Shown: in pieces, positions 42,930 to 55,636 of the stretch | Layout: each line of letters begins with the position of its first letter | Numbering within the stretch: position 1 is the first letter of the stretch | Origin: Hyaloperonospora brassicae | Lineage: Eukaryota; Oomycota; Peronosporomycetes; Peronosporales; Peronosporaceae | Assembly (NCBI GenBank): GCA_947650285.1 | Contig: CANTFL010000361.1 | Coordinates: forward strand, 107,565-171,564 | Reading direction: 5' to 3' | DNA length: 64,000 nucleotides | Notes under the pieces: model-generated | What the model was told of the DNA's origin: nothing | Database searches by the model: none | The model's input: the letters and a program-made list of their open reading frames with translations, nothing else | Made by a program: the position numbers and the translations under genes

Positions 42930-44287
42930 CTTGCAATATGTGTATTTTCTACCGTTGACTGGTCCAATTACAAACAAGCTTTGTAATCCAGGCTTGGGCA
43001 CACGGGCAGGATCAAAATGGCGATTTCCAATGTTTTCATCACTTTGTAACAGCACTGCTGCTTGCCACAAGATGGATCGATTGCACGCCTAGTATGATGG
43101 ATATATAATTGTTTTGTCGCGACGCAATAAATGAACCAAACCTAGTCTATGAGCTCGTGGCCGTGCGTCCACAATTTAGCCGCTGTCTGTTGTAGGGTGG
43201 CGTTTTGCCAGCCGCTACTTCGCGCTGCAACTTGTAGTTTACCTTCCAGCGCAGTTGACGTGCCTCTATCATCTAATATAATACCGAAACGGTTGTTTTT
43301 TTCATACCAGAAGAGCATGTCCTTTTGCGATGATGTCGAGCACTTTCTATAGCATGCCTTGCAGTCGTGTATGTGTCGTGAATATTGTAAAATGTTTCAG
43401 CTGCCTTTCCTAAAGCAGTTGATAGTCGACCGCCGTCGGCTGAACTGGTATCGTATCCGCAGCTACATCCAATGTATGACAATGATTGCTTCCTCCACGA
43501 CGATGATGTTCTACTTTTCGAAACTTAGGTCGTATAAAATTCCTTTGACGCGGCCATTCGATGTGTGTGCCCAGGCGTTTACATGAGCCAGAGGTGGAGG
43601 GTTCCGTGATTGAATATGCCAGTGAACGTGAAGCTGCGTGCCCATGGTAATCTCAGGTGAATTTGACAGGATTGCCAGTCTCCAGCGCCATAGGTCAGCC
43701 TGCTGGTGCGCTTTTTTACTGACTGTGGGAAGAGCACATAAGCTAGTTAATACCCAAATGCGCTGGAGCTGGAGGTGCACCAGTGCACCAGGGCCGCAGT
43801 TTGTCATATTTACGTGGCTTTAACAGGCTTTCCTTATGTAAAAAATCCAAGGGCTGTCAGCCCACGAATACATCGACCATGAGTCTACCTCTTCATGTGT
43901 CATTAGAAGAGTGCACCAAACAAGCGAATTAGCGATTGTGAACGTCCATTCATATGATCTGGTCCGACTGAGGGAGGTGAAGGAATGGCTGGTGAGCTTC
44001 GTAGAGTATATATGCCGCCGGTCGTCCTGATCATGGATAGAAGGGGCTAGCCAAGGACTTAGCTGCTTCAAAAGAGGGTTTTATACTTTTGGTGACTATT
44101 GTAAAACTGCTAGCCCGAACGAACCGAGTCGATATGCTCTCAAATGATGCTAGTTCCGTAGTTTGAGACGCCCACGCCCGTACGCTGAGCGAACTCCAGT
44201 ATGGCGCGTTTAACGCTCTGAGTCTTACACGCTAGCAATATTGATCTAGACCCAATTCCACTAGCCGGCTTGGGCGTGTGCAAAAGC
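42930..44287. other. Unassigned sequence between element C and the solo LTR
   Basis: No supported gene. Minus-strand frames at 43807-43511 and 44071-43820 look weakly protein-like but match nothing I know. Possibly the far side of whatever locus element C entered. Confidence 0.35.
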
Positions 44288-44729
44288 TGTAACGGGGCAC
44301 CAACGACTACATACTGGTCAACCAGTACGGATTATACTATTACTGACTGTAGTGATAGTCAGTGCCCAGATAGGTGTAGAACTACACAGAGGAAGGTAGA
44401 GCGACTAAGGTGAAAGAATCTAGTCGTAGGAAAAGTAAAACTGTTATTAATATAAATAAGTTGTATGACTCTTGTATCTCTGTTTGTCCTGACTTAATTA
44501 TGCTGATCTAACTAAATGTATGATGACGTCGACTCACCACCCATTTCGCGCGTCTAGCAGCGATTGGTGAGTTGATATCATCACGATTTTTACCAATGAG
44601 TAGACCCTTCGGTCATCTTCAACAATATCATCATGCTCTGTGATATTGTTGAAAGAAACTTCAGCGTAATATTATTTATTGTCATTGTAGCCTCAATGAC
44701 AATATCATGTAACGGGCTACCCCGTTACA
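44288..44729 (-). mobile_element. Family D solo LTR
   Basis: 442 bp, TGTAACGGGG to CCCCGTTACA, reverse orientation of the copy at 48606. Flanks AAAGC and ATAGC look like a target duplication with one change. No internal region is attached. Confidence 0.8.
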
Positions 44730-44734
44730 ATAGC

Positions 44735-45729
44735 GACGGGTCCATATTGGGGCAAGAAGCGTCGGAGCTGGTAGATTTGATGCTATAAATATGATATTGC
44801 GTGTTGCGACACTTACATTCCGCTCCCATACCGGAAGGTCGAATACCGGCGATGTAAACAATACCGCCGCAGCATTATGACATTAAAAATTTAGACGCGG
44901 TACTCTATCGTGCTCGCCAGGTGACTTGTCATCGCTAACCGCCGCTAAACGTACGAATGCGTGATGCCTAGTTTGCATCTGTGAGACTTGCCGTATCAAC
45001 TCCGTACTCAAATACCTCGTCGTGTCGCCGTGCACTAGCATTTGCATGCTAATGAAGGTATCCTTGTGAGCAAATACATTGATATATCAATTTTGCTTTG
45101 ACTTGGTTAAATCCTTTAGATAGGCAGTTTACCTCATCGATAAACTACGCTCAACACGTGCAACAACTAGCGCGCATCATGAATGAAAACGTATGGTCGT
45201 CGACGTGTGCCGAATTCTTTGACGTGCCCCCCACTCGAGGTACGCTAAGGCTCTCTTCCTGTATATTGTCATTCATCGCCTACGACATAACTTTCACCCA
45301 TATAGCGAAAAGCAGCAGATCCATCGGGAAATCTTGCCTAATGACTGACAGGACTTTGCGCGGCTCCGGCATCTCGCCGTTGACGACAAAATTGAGCTAC
45401 ATGACAACCATGTATGTTGCGTGCCATGGCCACAAACGCCTCTGAGAAACCAATTTGTTGAAGCGCTAGTGATAAAATAGTAAATGTCAGCCGTATCATA
45501 CACTTTCTGAGAATAGATTTAGATGATAGCTCTACTTTGCATCTACGCAATTGCTGGCTAAGGTTATGCCGTATTTAAGACCGCCATCGACATTATAACT
45601 GTATCTCTCATCTAATGTCCATGAGCAAAGCCTTTTTGTAAGCGTTCAGTGTACTCCAAAATTCTTGCACTCGTATAGCCACATCTTTCCAGAAAATTTC
45701 GTGACCTGTGTCAAGAAAGGAGATAAGTC
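44735..45729. other. Unassigned sequence between solo LTR and element B2
   Basis: Only short open frames; nothing recognised. AT-rich in the right half. Confidence 0.4.
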
Positions 45730-45734
45730 GGTCA

Positions 45735-46195
45735 TGTAACAGGGTGAGCCCATTTTATGTAAATTGATACGAATGTGCCAGTTTTTAAATATTATCCACT
45801 TTGAATATATTCAACTCACATCACTCGAGAAGAGGTGGTGTTGGCCGAATATTACCCAAGACGGAAATGTTCTTGGGTGCCCGACTTATTGGTTGAAGTA
45901 TACGGTGTATCAATTGATTTAACCACCAATCGCTGCTGGACGCGCGCAATGAGTGGTGAGCAAGAATCCTAAATAGGAGATTGTGGTTTAATATAGTTAG
46001 ACCAAGACAAAAGATAACTTACAAAGAAACTTTTCGATATCGAATACAGTTTTCCCCCTCTAACAGAGCTTCTGAGCTCTATTAACTTCCTCGCGCTTCC
46101 TCATGCCATAATTACGTGACGTCGGGAGCACGCAGACTTGCGTTCTGTTAACACAAGGTCTTACCAGTTATCTGATATGAGCAAGCCCCGCTACA
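45735..46195 (+). repeat. Element B2 5' LTR
   Basis: 461 bp, TGTAACAGGG to CCCCGCTACA. It contains the shared box (GCTGGACGCGCGCAATGAGT, about 45934-45953). The primer site after it is mutated (TTAAAGCACTTTGTGG). Confidence 0.85.
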
Positions 46196-46239
46196 CCTTA
46201 AAGCACTTTGTGGTCCGTTCAGCGATCACAACCACCTCA

Positions 46240-47400
46240 TATAACATAAAATTGTTGGATAAAAATAAAAAATTTCGTGCCACTAGTGAAGACTTTAACC
46301 ATTTGAATGAATATGAATGGATTCCGGTAGAACGTACGAGTTATAACGTATGCGAAACCGCCATTAGCGCCTTGTTGGAGTCTCTAGACAGAGCCCAACA
46401 ACATGCCGCTATAGCCAAGTTCATCCAAAGTGAACTTGTCGCCGAAAGAGAGAAAGTAGCCTTGCTTCACCAGCAAGGCTCGTAACAGGCCGAGAAATTG
46501 CGATAGCTCGGTGCTCAACAGACAGAGCTGTTCAGACAGAAGCAATTCAATGCTGCTGTGGGTAGGACGACACAAACGCGTCGTTATGAAACCCTAACGA
46601 TACCAATTTCCAAGTACAAGGGAGTCGAGGAAGAGGCCTTGTTGTTATGGTTCGTCGAACTCAACAGAATTAAATAAGCATGTCGCATCGACGATGATAA
46701 AATGAAACTCACATTTGCTCAAGCCCACTTGGCAGAACGCGCCACGCCTTGGTCCTTAAGGGTGGAAATGAGCGACCCATACGCTTTAGAGTCACTATAA
46801 GCCTTTTACACCTGGCTCAAACGTTCGTTTGAGCCGCCACGAGATGATTTCAGGGCTCGATCAGAGCTCCTGAAACTCAAGCAGGGTAAGCGGAATGTGC
46901 ACGCTTACGCACAACATATACGACTCCTCGCGAGTAGTATAACTGCTAACCCAGTCCATGAACACATGTTGATAACGGTGCTCATGCAAGGGATCGCAGA
47001 AGGACCCGTCAAGAGCCACCTGTTCCACCTTGAGCTGAATACGCTGGAAGAAGCGATATCAGCCGCGGAACAGGAAGGCTTTAGCATGAGACAGGCTAAT
47101 GCTAGCTCAAACTCTTACCGTCCACCAAGACGAAAAGAGATCGGTGGTCCAGAACCAATAGACCTCTGCTATGTTGAGAGCGAGAGACCTCGCTCTACAA
47201 ACAACAAGCGATTGCAGAGGTGCAATCGCTGTCAGAAGTTAGGACACTACGCACATGAGTGTAGTGCTCCACGCCCAGTACCAAACAGTACTGAGCGAAA
47301 TGGACATCCATTTGCCAGAAAGGGCAATGGGCGTGGGTACAGCGCTGTTGCGAAGCCGCAACAGCGGAACGGACCATCAAAAATTGGTCGGGGTCAGTAG
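46240..47400 (+). pseudogene. Element B2 gag
   Basis: Pieces at 46240-46485 (LVAEREKVALLHQQGS) and 46850-47400. It carries an intact zinc knuckle CNRCQKLGHYAHEC near 47225, in contrast to element B. Broken by stops near 46483 and by shifts to 46860. Confidence 0.75.
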
Positions 47401-47450
47401 GGGCGGAGGGCCCTACTGATCCAGCAACCTCAAAAGAATTTGCAAATATC

Positions 47451-48595
47451 TTGATGAAATTTGCTCCGGATACACAATCATTGTGTGTCTCTGCACCTGG
47501 TGATGACGTTTCGCTCATCACCTTGAAGTTTGTAGCGACAAAAGATTTGTTACTTCGTGATCTTGTTGACTATGGGGCGTCGAACAACTGTTTTCGTCGC
47601 CAGTCACTAGAGGGTCGTAGGCTCAAGCCCTTGAGCGCGACGTCCCTCCATCGAGGATGACGGTGCGCCTTGCCACAGGCGCATCAATAACGGCTGAGAA
47701 ACGTGTTGTAGGGATCCGCTTCACGTTAGAGGTTAAAAATTTGTTGCCGCCAAAAGGCAACACGGCCATCCTGGTCGACTGGAGAGCCGACCTTAGAGGA
47801 TCAAGACCTGACTGTGGTTGCACAGCTACAGTTAGAAGACGTCGAGGGAATAAGTCCCCACGTACTTGGAAAGGCCTTCCTTAAGAGTCTCATGCTGAGG
47901 GATAAGGTTTTCCGCATCCTGTGAAAACAAGTTCACAGGAAATAGCCGATGCGTTGAGAGTCTTGGTCGATGACAGATCAAGCGTAGGCGCTTATACGCT
48001 TGATCTGATTGTGCCTCCAAAGATAACTTCGGCGATAACTCAATTACCAATGCTAGAACCGACCGGGTTCCGAGCAGATCTGCATACTCGTTACAAAGAT
48101 GAGCATGTGACCGATATTCGGTCGGCAACAGTATTTGCTGAGAACGAACGGGTTCTCAGCAGCTCATAGATGGACGAAAGTGTCCTCGATGAAAAGACAC
48201 GGATTAAACAATACACATTTTCATTCGGGGAGTCACTTCAGGCAAATCCTTTGTATAAGGATTTGATCGAATTCAAGGACGTATTCCTTGAATCCGTACC
48301 TTTTGATATGCCTAAGGACAAAGTCACTCGACACGAGATCGGTCTCAAACCGGGCTCGAAGTACTGTGTCATAAAGCAGTGGCCACTGCCTCGTGAAAAG
48401 GTGTCAGCGATCGACAAGTTCTTTGCCGATCGCTTAGCAGCGGAACATGTGAGGGAATCAACTCCTCCTCACAGATCTACGATCTCTAATGTGCGAAAGG
48501 CCACAGGACGATGGCGGATAGTGCACGCATTCAACAAGTTGAATGCTGCACAGGTACCGGCTCAGACTCCGAACCAAGGAAGGACGTTATCATAG
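47451..48595 (+). pseudogene. Element B2 protease and first part of RT
   Basis: Active-site loop LVDYGASNNCFRRQ, then the same TGA/ATG overlap as in B (47657-47660), MTVRLATGAS, a deleted protease C-terminus, the linker, and the start of RT (DKVTRHEIGLKPGSKYCVIK; WRIVHAFNKLNAA) up to the nested LTR at 48606. Confidence 0.75.
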
Positions 48596-48605
48596 ATGGC
48601 ATGTC

Positions 48606-49047
48606 TGAAACGGGGTAGCCCGTTACATGATATTGTCATTGAGGCTACAATGACAATAAATAATATTACGCTGAAGTTTCTTTCAACAATATCACAGAGC
48701 ATGATGATATTGTTGAAGATGACCGAAGGGTCTACTCATTGGTAAAAATTGTGATGATATCAACTCACCAATCGCTGCTAGACGCGCGAAATGGGTGGTG
48801 AGTCGACGTCATCATACATTTAGTTAGATCAGCATAATTAAGTCAGGACAAACAGAGATACAAGAGTCATACAACTTATTTATATTAATAACAGTTTTAC
48901 TTTTCCTACGACTAGATTCTTTCACCTTAGTCGCTCTACCTTCCTCTGTGTAGTTCTACACCTATCTGGGCACTGACTATCACTACAGTCAGTAATAGTA
49001 TAATCCGTACTGGTTGACCAGTATGTAGTCGTTGGTGCCCCGCTATA
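48606..49047 (+). mobile_element. Family D solo LTR nested in B2 RT
   Basis: 442 bp, TGAAACGGGG to CCCCGCTATA, flanked by an exact 5-bp duplication ATGTC (48601-48605 and 49048-49052). B2 RT continues directly after it (MDGFYHTFMREWGT-like near 49080). Two hairpins near its start: TATTGTCATTG/CAATGACAATA and CAACAATATCA/TGATATTGTTG. Confidence 0.88.
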
Positions 49048-49185
49048 ATGTCAACGAAAACCATCTTCTCGTTCATGATCTGATGGATGGGTTCTATCAT
49101 ACTTTCATGCGGGAATGGGGCACACCGCACATCGCTGTAAGCACCCCGAGTGGTATGATCAAAGAGTGGCTAGTGTAGCCACAGG

Positions 49186-51187
49186 TGTGGTAAAGTCACT
49201 AATCAAATTTTTGGGACGTGGATCGGTGACCTTCCAGTTAAGACGGCACTTACTGGAGGAAATGATGCCAAGTGATCTAGCGATCCAATAGGCGATGAAA
49301 GATGATCTAAACGGGGATCAGCGATCTGATCCAACTGTCGACAGAATGATGGAAATGGAACGATCTGAGACGAGGCGTAGAAAGGCATAATTTCCACGGT
49401 GCGATCTAGGACAAGGGGAGGGTCGAAGTTAAGCGAGCCACCTGAAGGTTGGTCAAGGACAAAAATATTGATGTTAAAGCAGGTGACGACTGGGTCACAA
49501 CTATACACGTGAACGTCTCTTATTCACGAACGTGGGGAACCTCATATTACCGGTATGGCGAACGTCTCTTGATTTACGAACGTGTGGAACGTCATATTGA
49601 CCGGTATCGGCAGCGATCGTGGGTACCGTGGCAAAATTACTCTGGGAAAGGTGCATCTGGGACCGGGTGATACGATGTGGTTCTGTAACGAAGGTGCAAC
49701 ATCCTGCATATCGGTGATACGCTTTACCGGTCCCACAATGGGAGTACTTATTTTGATTAATTATAGCTCGATGTGGAAGTGTGAATACTCATGGAAGTCC
49801 AGGGAGCTATTTCAAGACGTGTAAATGGTCTCGTTGATCAGATAAACCCTGAAGGATGATTATCGGAGCACGTGAAATGAACAGAATGATATCTATTGCT
49901 AAATTGTATCTTGTCGATCCTCAACAATCTCGAATGGGGCATCAGATAGGTCATGTTTCCTGTTGATTATGGATGTATCGCTGATGAGACTACCTGGATC
50001 ATGAGAAATAAACTCGATATAGGTCCCTGAGTGATGTCGTAAGTTAAGACCAGAAGGGCTAGTGGAAGCTGGTTGAATTGACGTCACAAAATTATTTTGG
50101 ACACATTTAGAATTTTGGGTCATATATTGGATACTGTGGCGCTAAGAATGGGTATTTGTTACTATATTTGAGATTTCGGCTATTTTGGTGTTCTCGATAT
50201 CACACCTGGGATACTGGCGCAATCATTGAAGTACAAGTCACGCAATTTAGACACGTGTTCAAGTGGACGATCCAGCATAAGAGTAATACCGGTTTGGAGA
50301 ATGACCTACGGTTATAAATAGGTGTAAAGATAGGTTGTCTAGTAATATGATTGGTTGATAAACAGACTTGAACTCTACTTCTTCTGCTCACGACGCACGC
50401 CTCATTCTTTTCCGGAAGAGATTGTTTGGCTTTCCCGGCGGCTCATAACATGCGTGTTTCAAGGACATTGACGACCGATCTTAAATTGTTAACTAAGGTC
50501 GAGAAGCGCGATTCCAGAGAATTTGGTCCGGATCGATCAAGAACTCACACTCAACTCAACTGCTAGGGTAGCAGCAACTACGGAAAAGGACTGGACACAA
50601 AATCGCTGGACGGTCAAAGTGGTCAGAAGATCTGGACAAGGAGTTCAAGACAAGACCGAGCAAGATCGAAGCGATCGACAGGATAGATCGGCACATTTCA
50701 TTTTGGTGAAACAAAAAACCTATCTGACCCAAGATGCGTACATCCGACAGGATCGGCCGATTCCAAGATCAGATCAGACCGACCCCAAGGCAACGTCAAC
50801 TCAAGACTATCATTTGCTAAGTGTAGATTTTCACACAGCGAAAACCCCTATTCAAAGACAAATCGAGATCGGTGTGATCCAAGATCAAGATCGCGACGTC
50901 TCCAAATAGTGATCGACGCAACTCAAGACCAAGATCGCAGAACCCTGTTCGTGGTGTAAAGGTTTCCGCACCGAAAGCGAACTCTCAACCCCAAACTATC
51001 AGCGAGATAGACATCTCCCAAACCCATTACAAAGAGCTCAAGCCAGTTCAACCGACAGGTACACAAGGTGAGCACAAGTCTATACTGCAAGGCACGGATC
51101 ATAGTATTTTCTTTCGTGAGTCGGTAATTCTGAGCAAGTCGAAGATCGACCCTCACACAAGCGATGTCGTGAGATCGACTCTATCAC
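49186..51187 (+). mobile_element. 2-kb solo LTR nested in B2 RT (A-type LTR)
   Basis: B2 RT stops at AGCCACAGG and resumes at CACAGGCACTGAGTAACGCC, so the insert from TGTGGTAAAG to about CTATCACA is flanked by a repeated CACAGG/CAGG (the exact 4-6 bp limit is ambiguous). TG...CA ends, GATC-rich composition and lack of ORFs fit a solo LTR. Its start resembles the element A LTR edge at 10843. Confidence 0.6.
49511..49610 (+). repeat. Two-copy tandem repeat of about 50 bp inside the 2-kb LTR
   Basis: Units at 49511-49558 and 49559-49610 share CGAACGTCTCTT, TACGAACGTG, GGAAC and CATATT, then ACCGGTAT. The order is the same with scattered differences. Confidence 0.7.
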
Positions 51188-51189
51188 AC

Positions 51190-51952
51190 AGGCACTGAGT
51201 AACGCCCTGCTCCTCTCAATAATTGTGTGATAAATCTATTGAGACCGATGCGGGAATTTTCTTCCGAGTTACTTTGACGACCTGTTTGTCCATAGACCGG
51301 CTATGGAAGGAATGTCAGACGTAGAAGGTTACAGAACAAAAGCTCATCAGGTTCTTAAACTTATGCGTAAACATAAGTTGTCTGCCAACCTCAAGAAGTG
51401 TATATTCGCCGCTAGCGAGATATTACTTCTTGGGTGCATCGTGGGTAAACCCGGCGTACGCCCTGATCCCAAAAAGATCGAGGCGATGAACGACTGGCCT
51501 GTGCCTGTCGATGTCAAGGGACTAAGGAAGTTCCTTGGGCTTGCGGCGTACTTGCACAAGTACTCTCGCAACTACGCAGAGATGACCGCACATCTTTCTT
51601 GTTTACTCATAAAAAACAATGTAGATCGGTCATGAAACGCTGATTGTCAGTGTTTAATCGAAGGTATCAAGCAAGCGTGATGCAATCGCCAGAATGGGCG
51701 ATTGCAGATCAGAACAGACCATTACATGTAGTTTATGACGCCAGAGATTTTGCGATCGGATGTGTACTGATGCAATCTGATAAAGATGGCCTAGTGCGCG
51801 TCGTCTGCTATCAATCGTGTCAGCTGCAAGCAGCTGAGCGGAATTACTTCGTACATTACAAACAATTCATTACCACAAAGTACGCACTGGCTAAGTTTAG
51901 CGTCTTTCATTTGGGAGATAGACCGTATATCGTCTACACGGACCACGCGTAA
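51190..51952 (+). pseudogene. Element B2 RT (second part) and RNase H
   Basis: Resumes at ALSNALL, then SYFDDLFVHRPAMEG (YFDD kept), LMRKHKLSANLKKCIFAASE, GLRKFLGLAAYLHKYSRNYA and RNase H (HVVYDARDFAIGCVLMQ; the DAS motif is changed to DAR). Stops near 51225-51235 and a shift near 51630. Confidence 0.75.
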
Positions 51953-52019
51953 CTACGCACGGCCATTAAAGTCCACAGCTCTCGCAAATAATGGCTTGGT
52001 GATTGTCTGTCTATGCGGA

Positions 52020-53740
52020 GTACAACTTAACTGTCAAATATAAACTAGGATGATTGAACGTCGTCGCTAATGCGCTTGGACGCAACACGATTTCGGGCCG
52101 GGTAAGCAACCCAACAGTGAGGATAGGCTCACTGTTGCGACACTTACAGTCAGTGTTCCGTCATAAATAATATTTAAGGACGTTAGAAATGCCTACGCAG
52201 AAGATAAGAATATTCTGCGCTTCATGGATCATCTGGGAGAAATAACTCGTAAATCGCTGAGAGATTTATTGGCTATGTACCGTTCCACATCGGATCGGTA
52301 CCCAACACGCACCGGGTTGCTGTACTATACATCAGTTGCGGCCGACTCTCCTCGTTTCGTTGCCCCCGCTCATTACAATTTGCGCTTGCGCATCATGTAT
52401 GAGTGTCACGATGCCTCAACTGGAGACCATCGTGTTAGGGAAAATACTTACCTCACTGTAAGTTGTGACGTTTAATGGCCCTACCAGTATCCGTTTGTGT
52501 GCAAGAACATTTTTGCTTGCGAGATTTGCTAACAGGTGAAGCCTAGTCTTTCATCCGTGCACCCTCACAGTCTCTAACTGTCCCGGCAGAGATCTGGCAG
52601 GCCGTTCCATGGACTTTATCTTCGGTTTCCCTGAAGACGACCACAAGATTAATGGTATCCTTGTGTTCGTTTACCGATTCAGCAAAAGGTGCATGTTGCT
52701 GCAGTACTTGAGTCGATCACAACACAAGGCTGTGCTCGTGTCTATATCGAAACGATATTTTGCGGATACTGGTACCTTGTAAAACCGCGTTTGACCATGA
52801 CCCTCGGTTGATGGCGGAGTGTTGGCAATCCGTTTTCCGATCGCTCAAAACGTGTTTCGAGTTGTCAACATCATACTATCCACCACACATGCTCGGTTGA
52901 AACGAGCCAACCGCGTCCTCGAAGAGATCCTTCGAGGATACGTCCACTCCTTCTCGAGCTGGAGTGAATTCCTCCCAATTTAGGTATTCGCAATCAATAA
53001 TTTGGTGCGTACATTAACACAGCACTAGCCATTTTTCGTGAATAGCTCACGCCATCCACGTATGCCTGCCTTCAAAGAGGGTGAATCGTGGATATAGGGG
53101 GGATGGAATCGCTCGAGCAAAAACCGTTCTGACTCTTGCTCATTTCGTGCAGACGCAAACGTCGTCAGGTATGATGCTGATGTCGATCAGTTCAACAACG
53201 AAGATGAAGTTCATCTGAATAATAGCGATGACGCCAATATTGAGTCAGATGATGACGACGATACTGGTATCCTCAGGATCGCCAAAGACTATTCCAAGGA
53301 GGATGATAAAATTCTCGCTGATAAACATAAGGAGAAGAGGACTATTTATGCAGTTAGCACACGGCGAGCTGGACAAAGGGATGGCTCGTCAGCAAATGCA
53401 TATCTGCTGGCTCGAGAAGCAGTAGTTCGTTTCGTACAAACCTCCATCGCTCACGCGGTGGAACGGCAAAAACGCAACAATGATAACAATGGAAGAGCAA
53501 ATGCTTTATGCATTAAATGCGATTTGGTCCTAATTTCCACGATTAATCTACCTAGACACGCAGTGACTAAGAGGGGCAGCTGTAAAATAATGCATAGGTA
53601 CGTCGGCCCTTTTCGTGTGCTGCGCCGACACGGCAACGCATGCACGATTGATCTGCCTCTTAGAATGCGTACACATCCTGCAATTTACCTGGGGCGCCTC
53701 GGCCCCTACATTTCAGTACGACCCCTTTTTCTACGATGAA
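52020..53740 (+). pseudogene. Element B2 integrase
   Basis: Pieces in several frames: YECHDASTGDHRVRENTYLT (52390-52450), the core around 52600-52990, and the C-terminal domain at 53458-53739 (VGPFRVLRRHGNACTIDLPL, HPAIYLGRLGPY). The core catalytic region around 52780-52860 is badly scrambled. Confidence 0.7.
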
Positions 53741-53834
53741 GATATCCCTCACAATTAAAAATCTTCATCGAATTCTTACGCTCGTGCTCCAGCTGTTCAG
53801 TCTGAAAGAGTAGTGAAGATACATCTCCACTCAC

Positions 53835-55430
53835 TTAAGAGATCTCCCTGCGAGCTTTTGCCAGCTGTCCAACGAGGAAACCGACACCCAGATTAACCTG
53901 AAGCTGTACAAGGGAGTGCTCAGCACGATCCTTGCGGTGCTTCCGCACAGACTCGGTCAAAGTGTAGCGTCTGTGCCTCTTGGCATCCAAAGCCTCACTC
54001 AATTCAACGATTTTGCGTATTACATCTCGTGTGGGTCGAGATGATAAGTCAAGCAACTTGTAGAAGAGCTTTCCTCTTCCATCAGATCCTTTGTGGACTT
54101 ATGCGGTGGTCAACACTTCCTTGTAAAGCCTATCTTGAACAGTTGTGACGATTCAGGATCAAGGACTCCTTACCTAGTCCAGTGTCGAGGGTATCCACCC
54201 TCGTGGAACAGCTGGAAGCTCCGTTCTCAGCTGATGGTGGATGTGCCCGGTTTCGGCTAGTAGAACGATGAGAAGCACCGTTTGAATATGGAGGCGATCG
54301 GAAATCAAACGCCCGGTGTGTTTGTTAAATGATTTTAGGTTCTCAATCCCTTGTTACATCTCAGACGAGATGCGCACCCTCCAATAGGATTGATTGGGGA
54401 GGAAGAACTCCTTTAAGGCGCAAACAGAGTTGTCAACACAACTCTGATAGATCTCTCCCCACTAGGGGCAAGGTAAATCTGCCTCTCGAGACAATTGGTG
54501 AAATTTATACCGAGCACCGGTTGGCGATTTCTAATCGAACCTTTTGCGAGCTGCAATAGTTGTTCAGCCAAAAGTCACGGACAACATTATACTGTTGCAG
54601 ATAATAGCGTCTAACGCTTATACAAAAAAAATTATTCCCGGCTGCGCTTACCGTGGGTAATATCGATGTCACAAAAATAAATCGATGTTATGCTCGTGTT
54701 TAATGCGATGACCACTCACATCAATATCAAGACCATTCAACCTTGACAAATCGAAGCGTTAGACCTGATAACGATTTGTAGTATAATCATACAACAGCTT
54801 CATGTTGCGTTGGGAAAGCATCCATTGTTTATTTTCAGGAGCTAATCAAACAAGTTACGGTCCAGCTCCTCTTGCGCATGCCAACAAAAAGAAAGGGCAC
54901 AAAGATCGCCGAACTCGCTCCGATTGCTACGGTTACGATGCATTTCGTGAAGCGTTTTTGGCATTATCACGAAGACTAACGTCCTCATGATGCGCACTCG
55001 CATCAAATTAATTCGAGCGCGATCGGTTCGATCCCCGCGACGAGTACTTAGTCTCGCCGGTTGAGCCAAACACTTCATTACGCAGATTTTTATCGAGGTT
55101 GATACGAGACACAGCAGTCGCCGTATCCGCACCCACAGCTTCACGGCCGGTATTGGCGAGCGACATCGAGTCGGACGGGGGGTCCTACTCGCTTGAGTAA
55201 ACAACATCTATTTCGGTATCGACGTCCATGAGACCACCACCCGCAGCAGAAGCTGCGGATGAAGAAGCTGCATGTAGATGACCGCGTGAAACGGTAACAT
55301 TGGGTTTTGCAGGCTGCTTATTAGCAGCATCAGGCGATGAAACGCCCGCTGCTGAGTCCTGAGTTGCTTTCTATCCGGTTGTACGCATCCGTACAAAGTA
55401 ATTAGTGGTGGCCTTGTTCGCACAGCTCAT
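53835..55430 (-). pseudogene. Element B2 convergent antisense ORF
   Basis: Counterpart of the ORF at 27469-29047. The minus-strand start MSCANKATTNYF lies at 55430, 207 bp inside the 3' LTR. The acidic motif reads DVDTEIDVVYSSE then PPSDS (B: DDPDIEVIYSGESDTSD). The coiled-coil part at 54056-53835 has HRRYTLTESVRKHRKDR (B: DRRYALTDTVRKNRKDH). Several stops and shifts. The sense chromodomain (54150-54240, [16 protein letters not shown]) lies opposite, next to the coiled-coil part. Confidence 0.6.
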
Positions 55431-55636
55431 TGTGGTATATTGTAAGTTATAGAATGGAATACCTCGTTTGTCAATTCTCTACACCATAGCATGTAAAACT
55501 CGTCATGCGCTAAAAGTTGAAGGAAAAATCAAAATGAACAAGTGCTTCCTTTCACACAGAGCGACCCGAGGTGATCACAATTGAATTAACCTATTATTCC
55601 ACTCACTGAAGTGACTGATGGTTAAAGGGGGGTCGA

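Noticed and set aside
55010..55060. tRNA-like GGTTCGATCCCC
   Set aside because: The flanking bases do not form a T-arm or acceptor stem; it lies inside decayed element B2.
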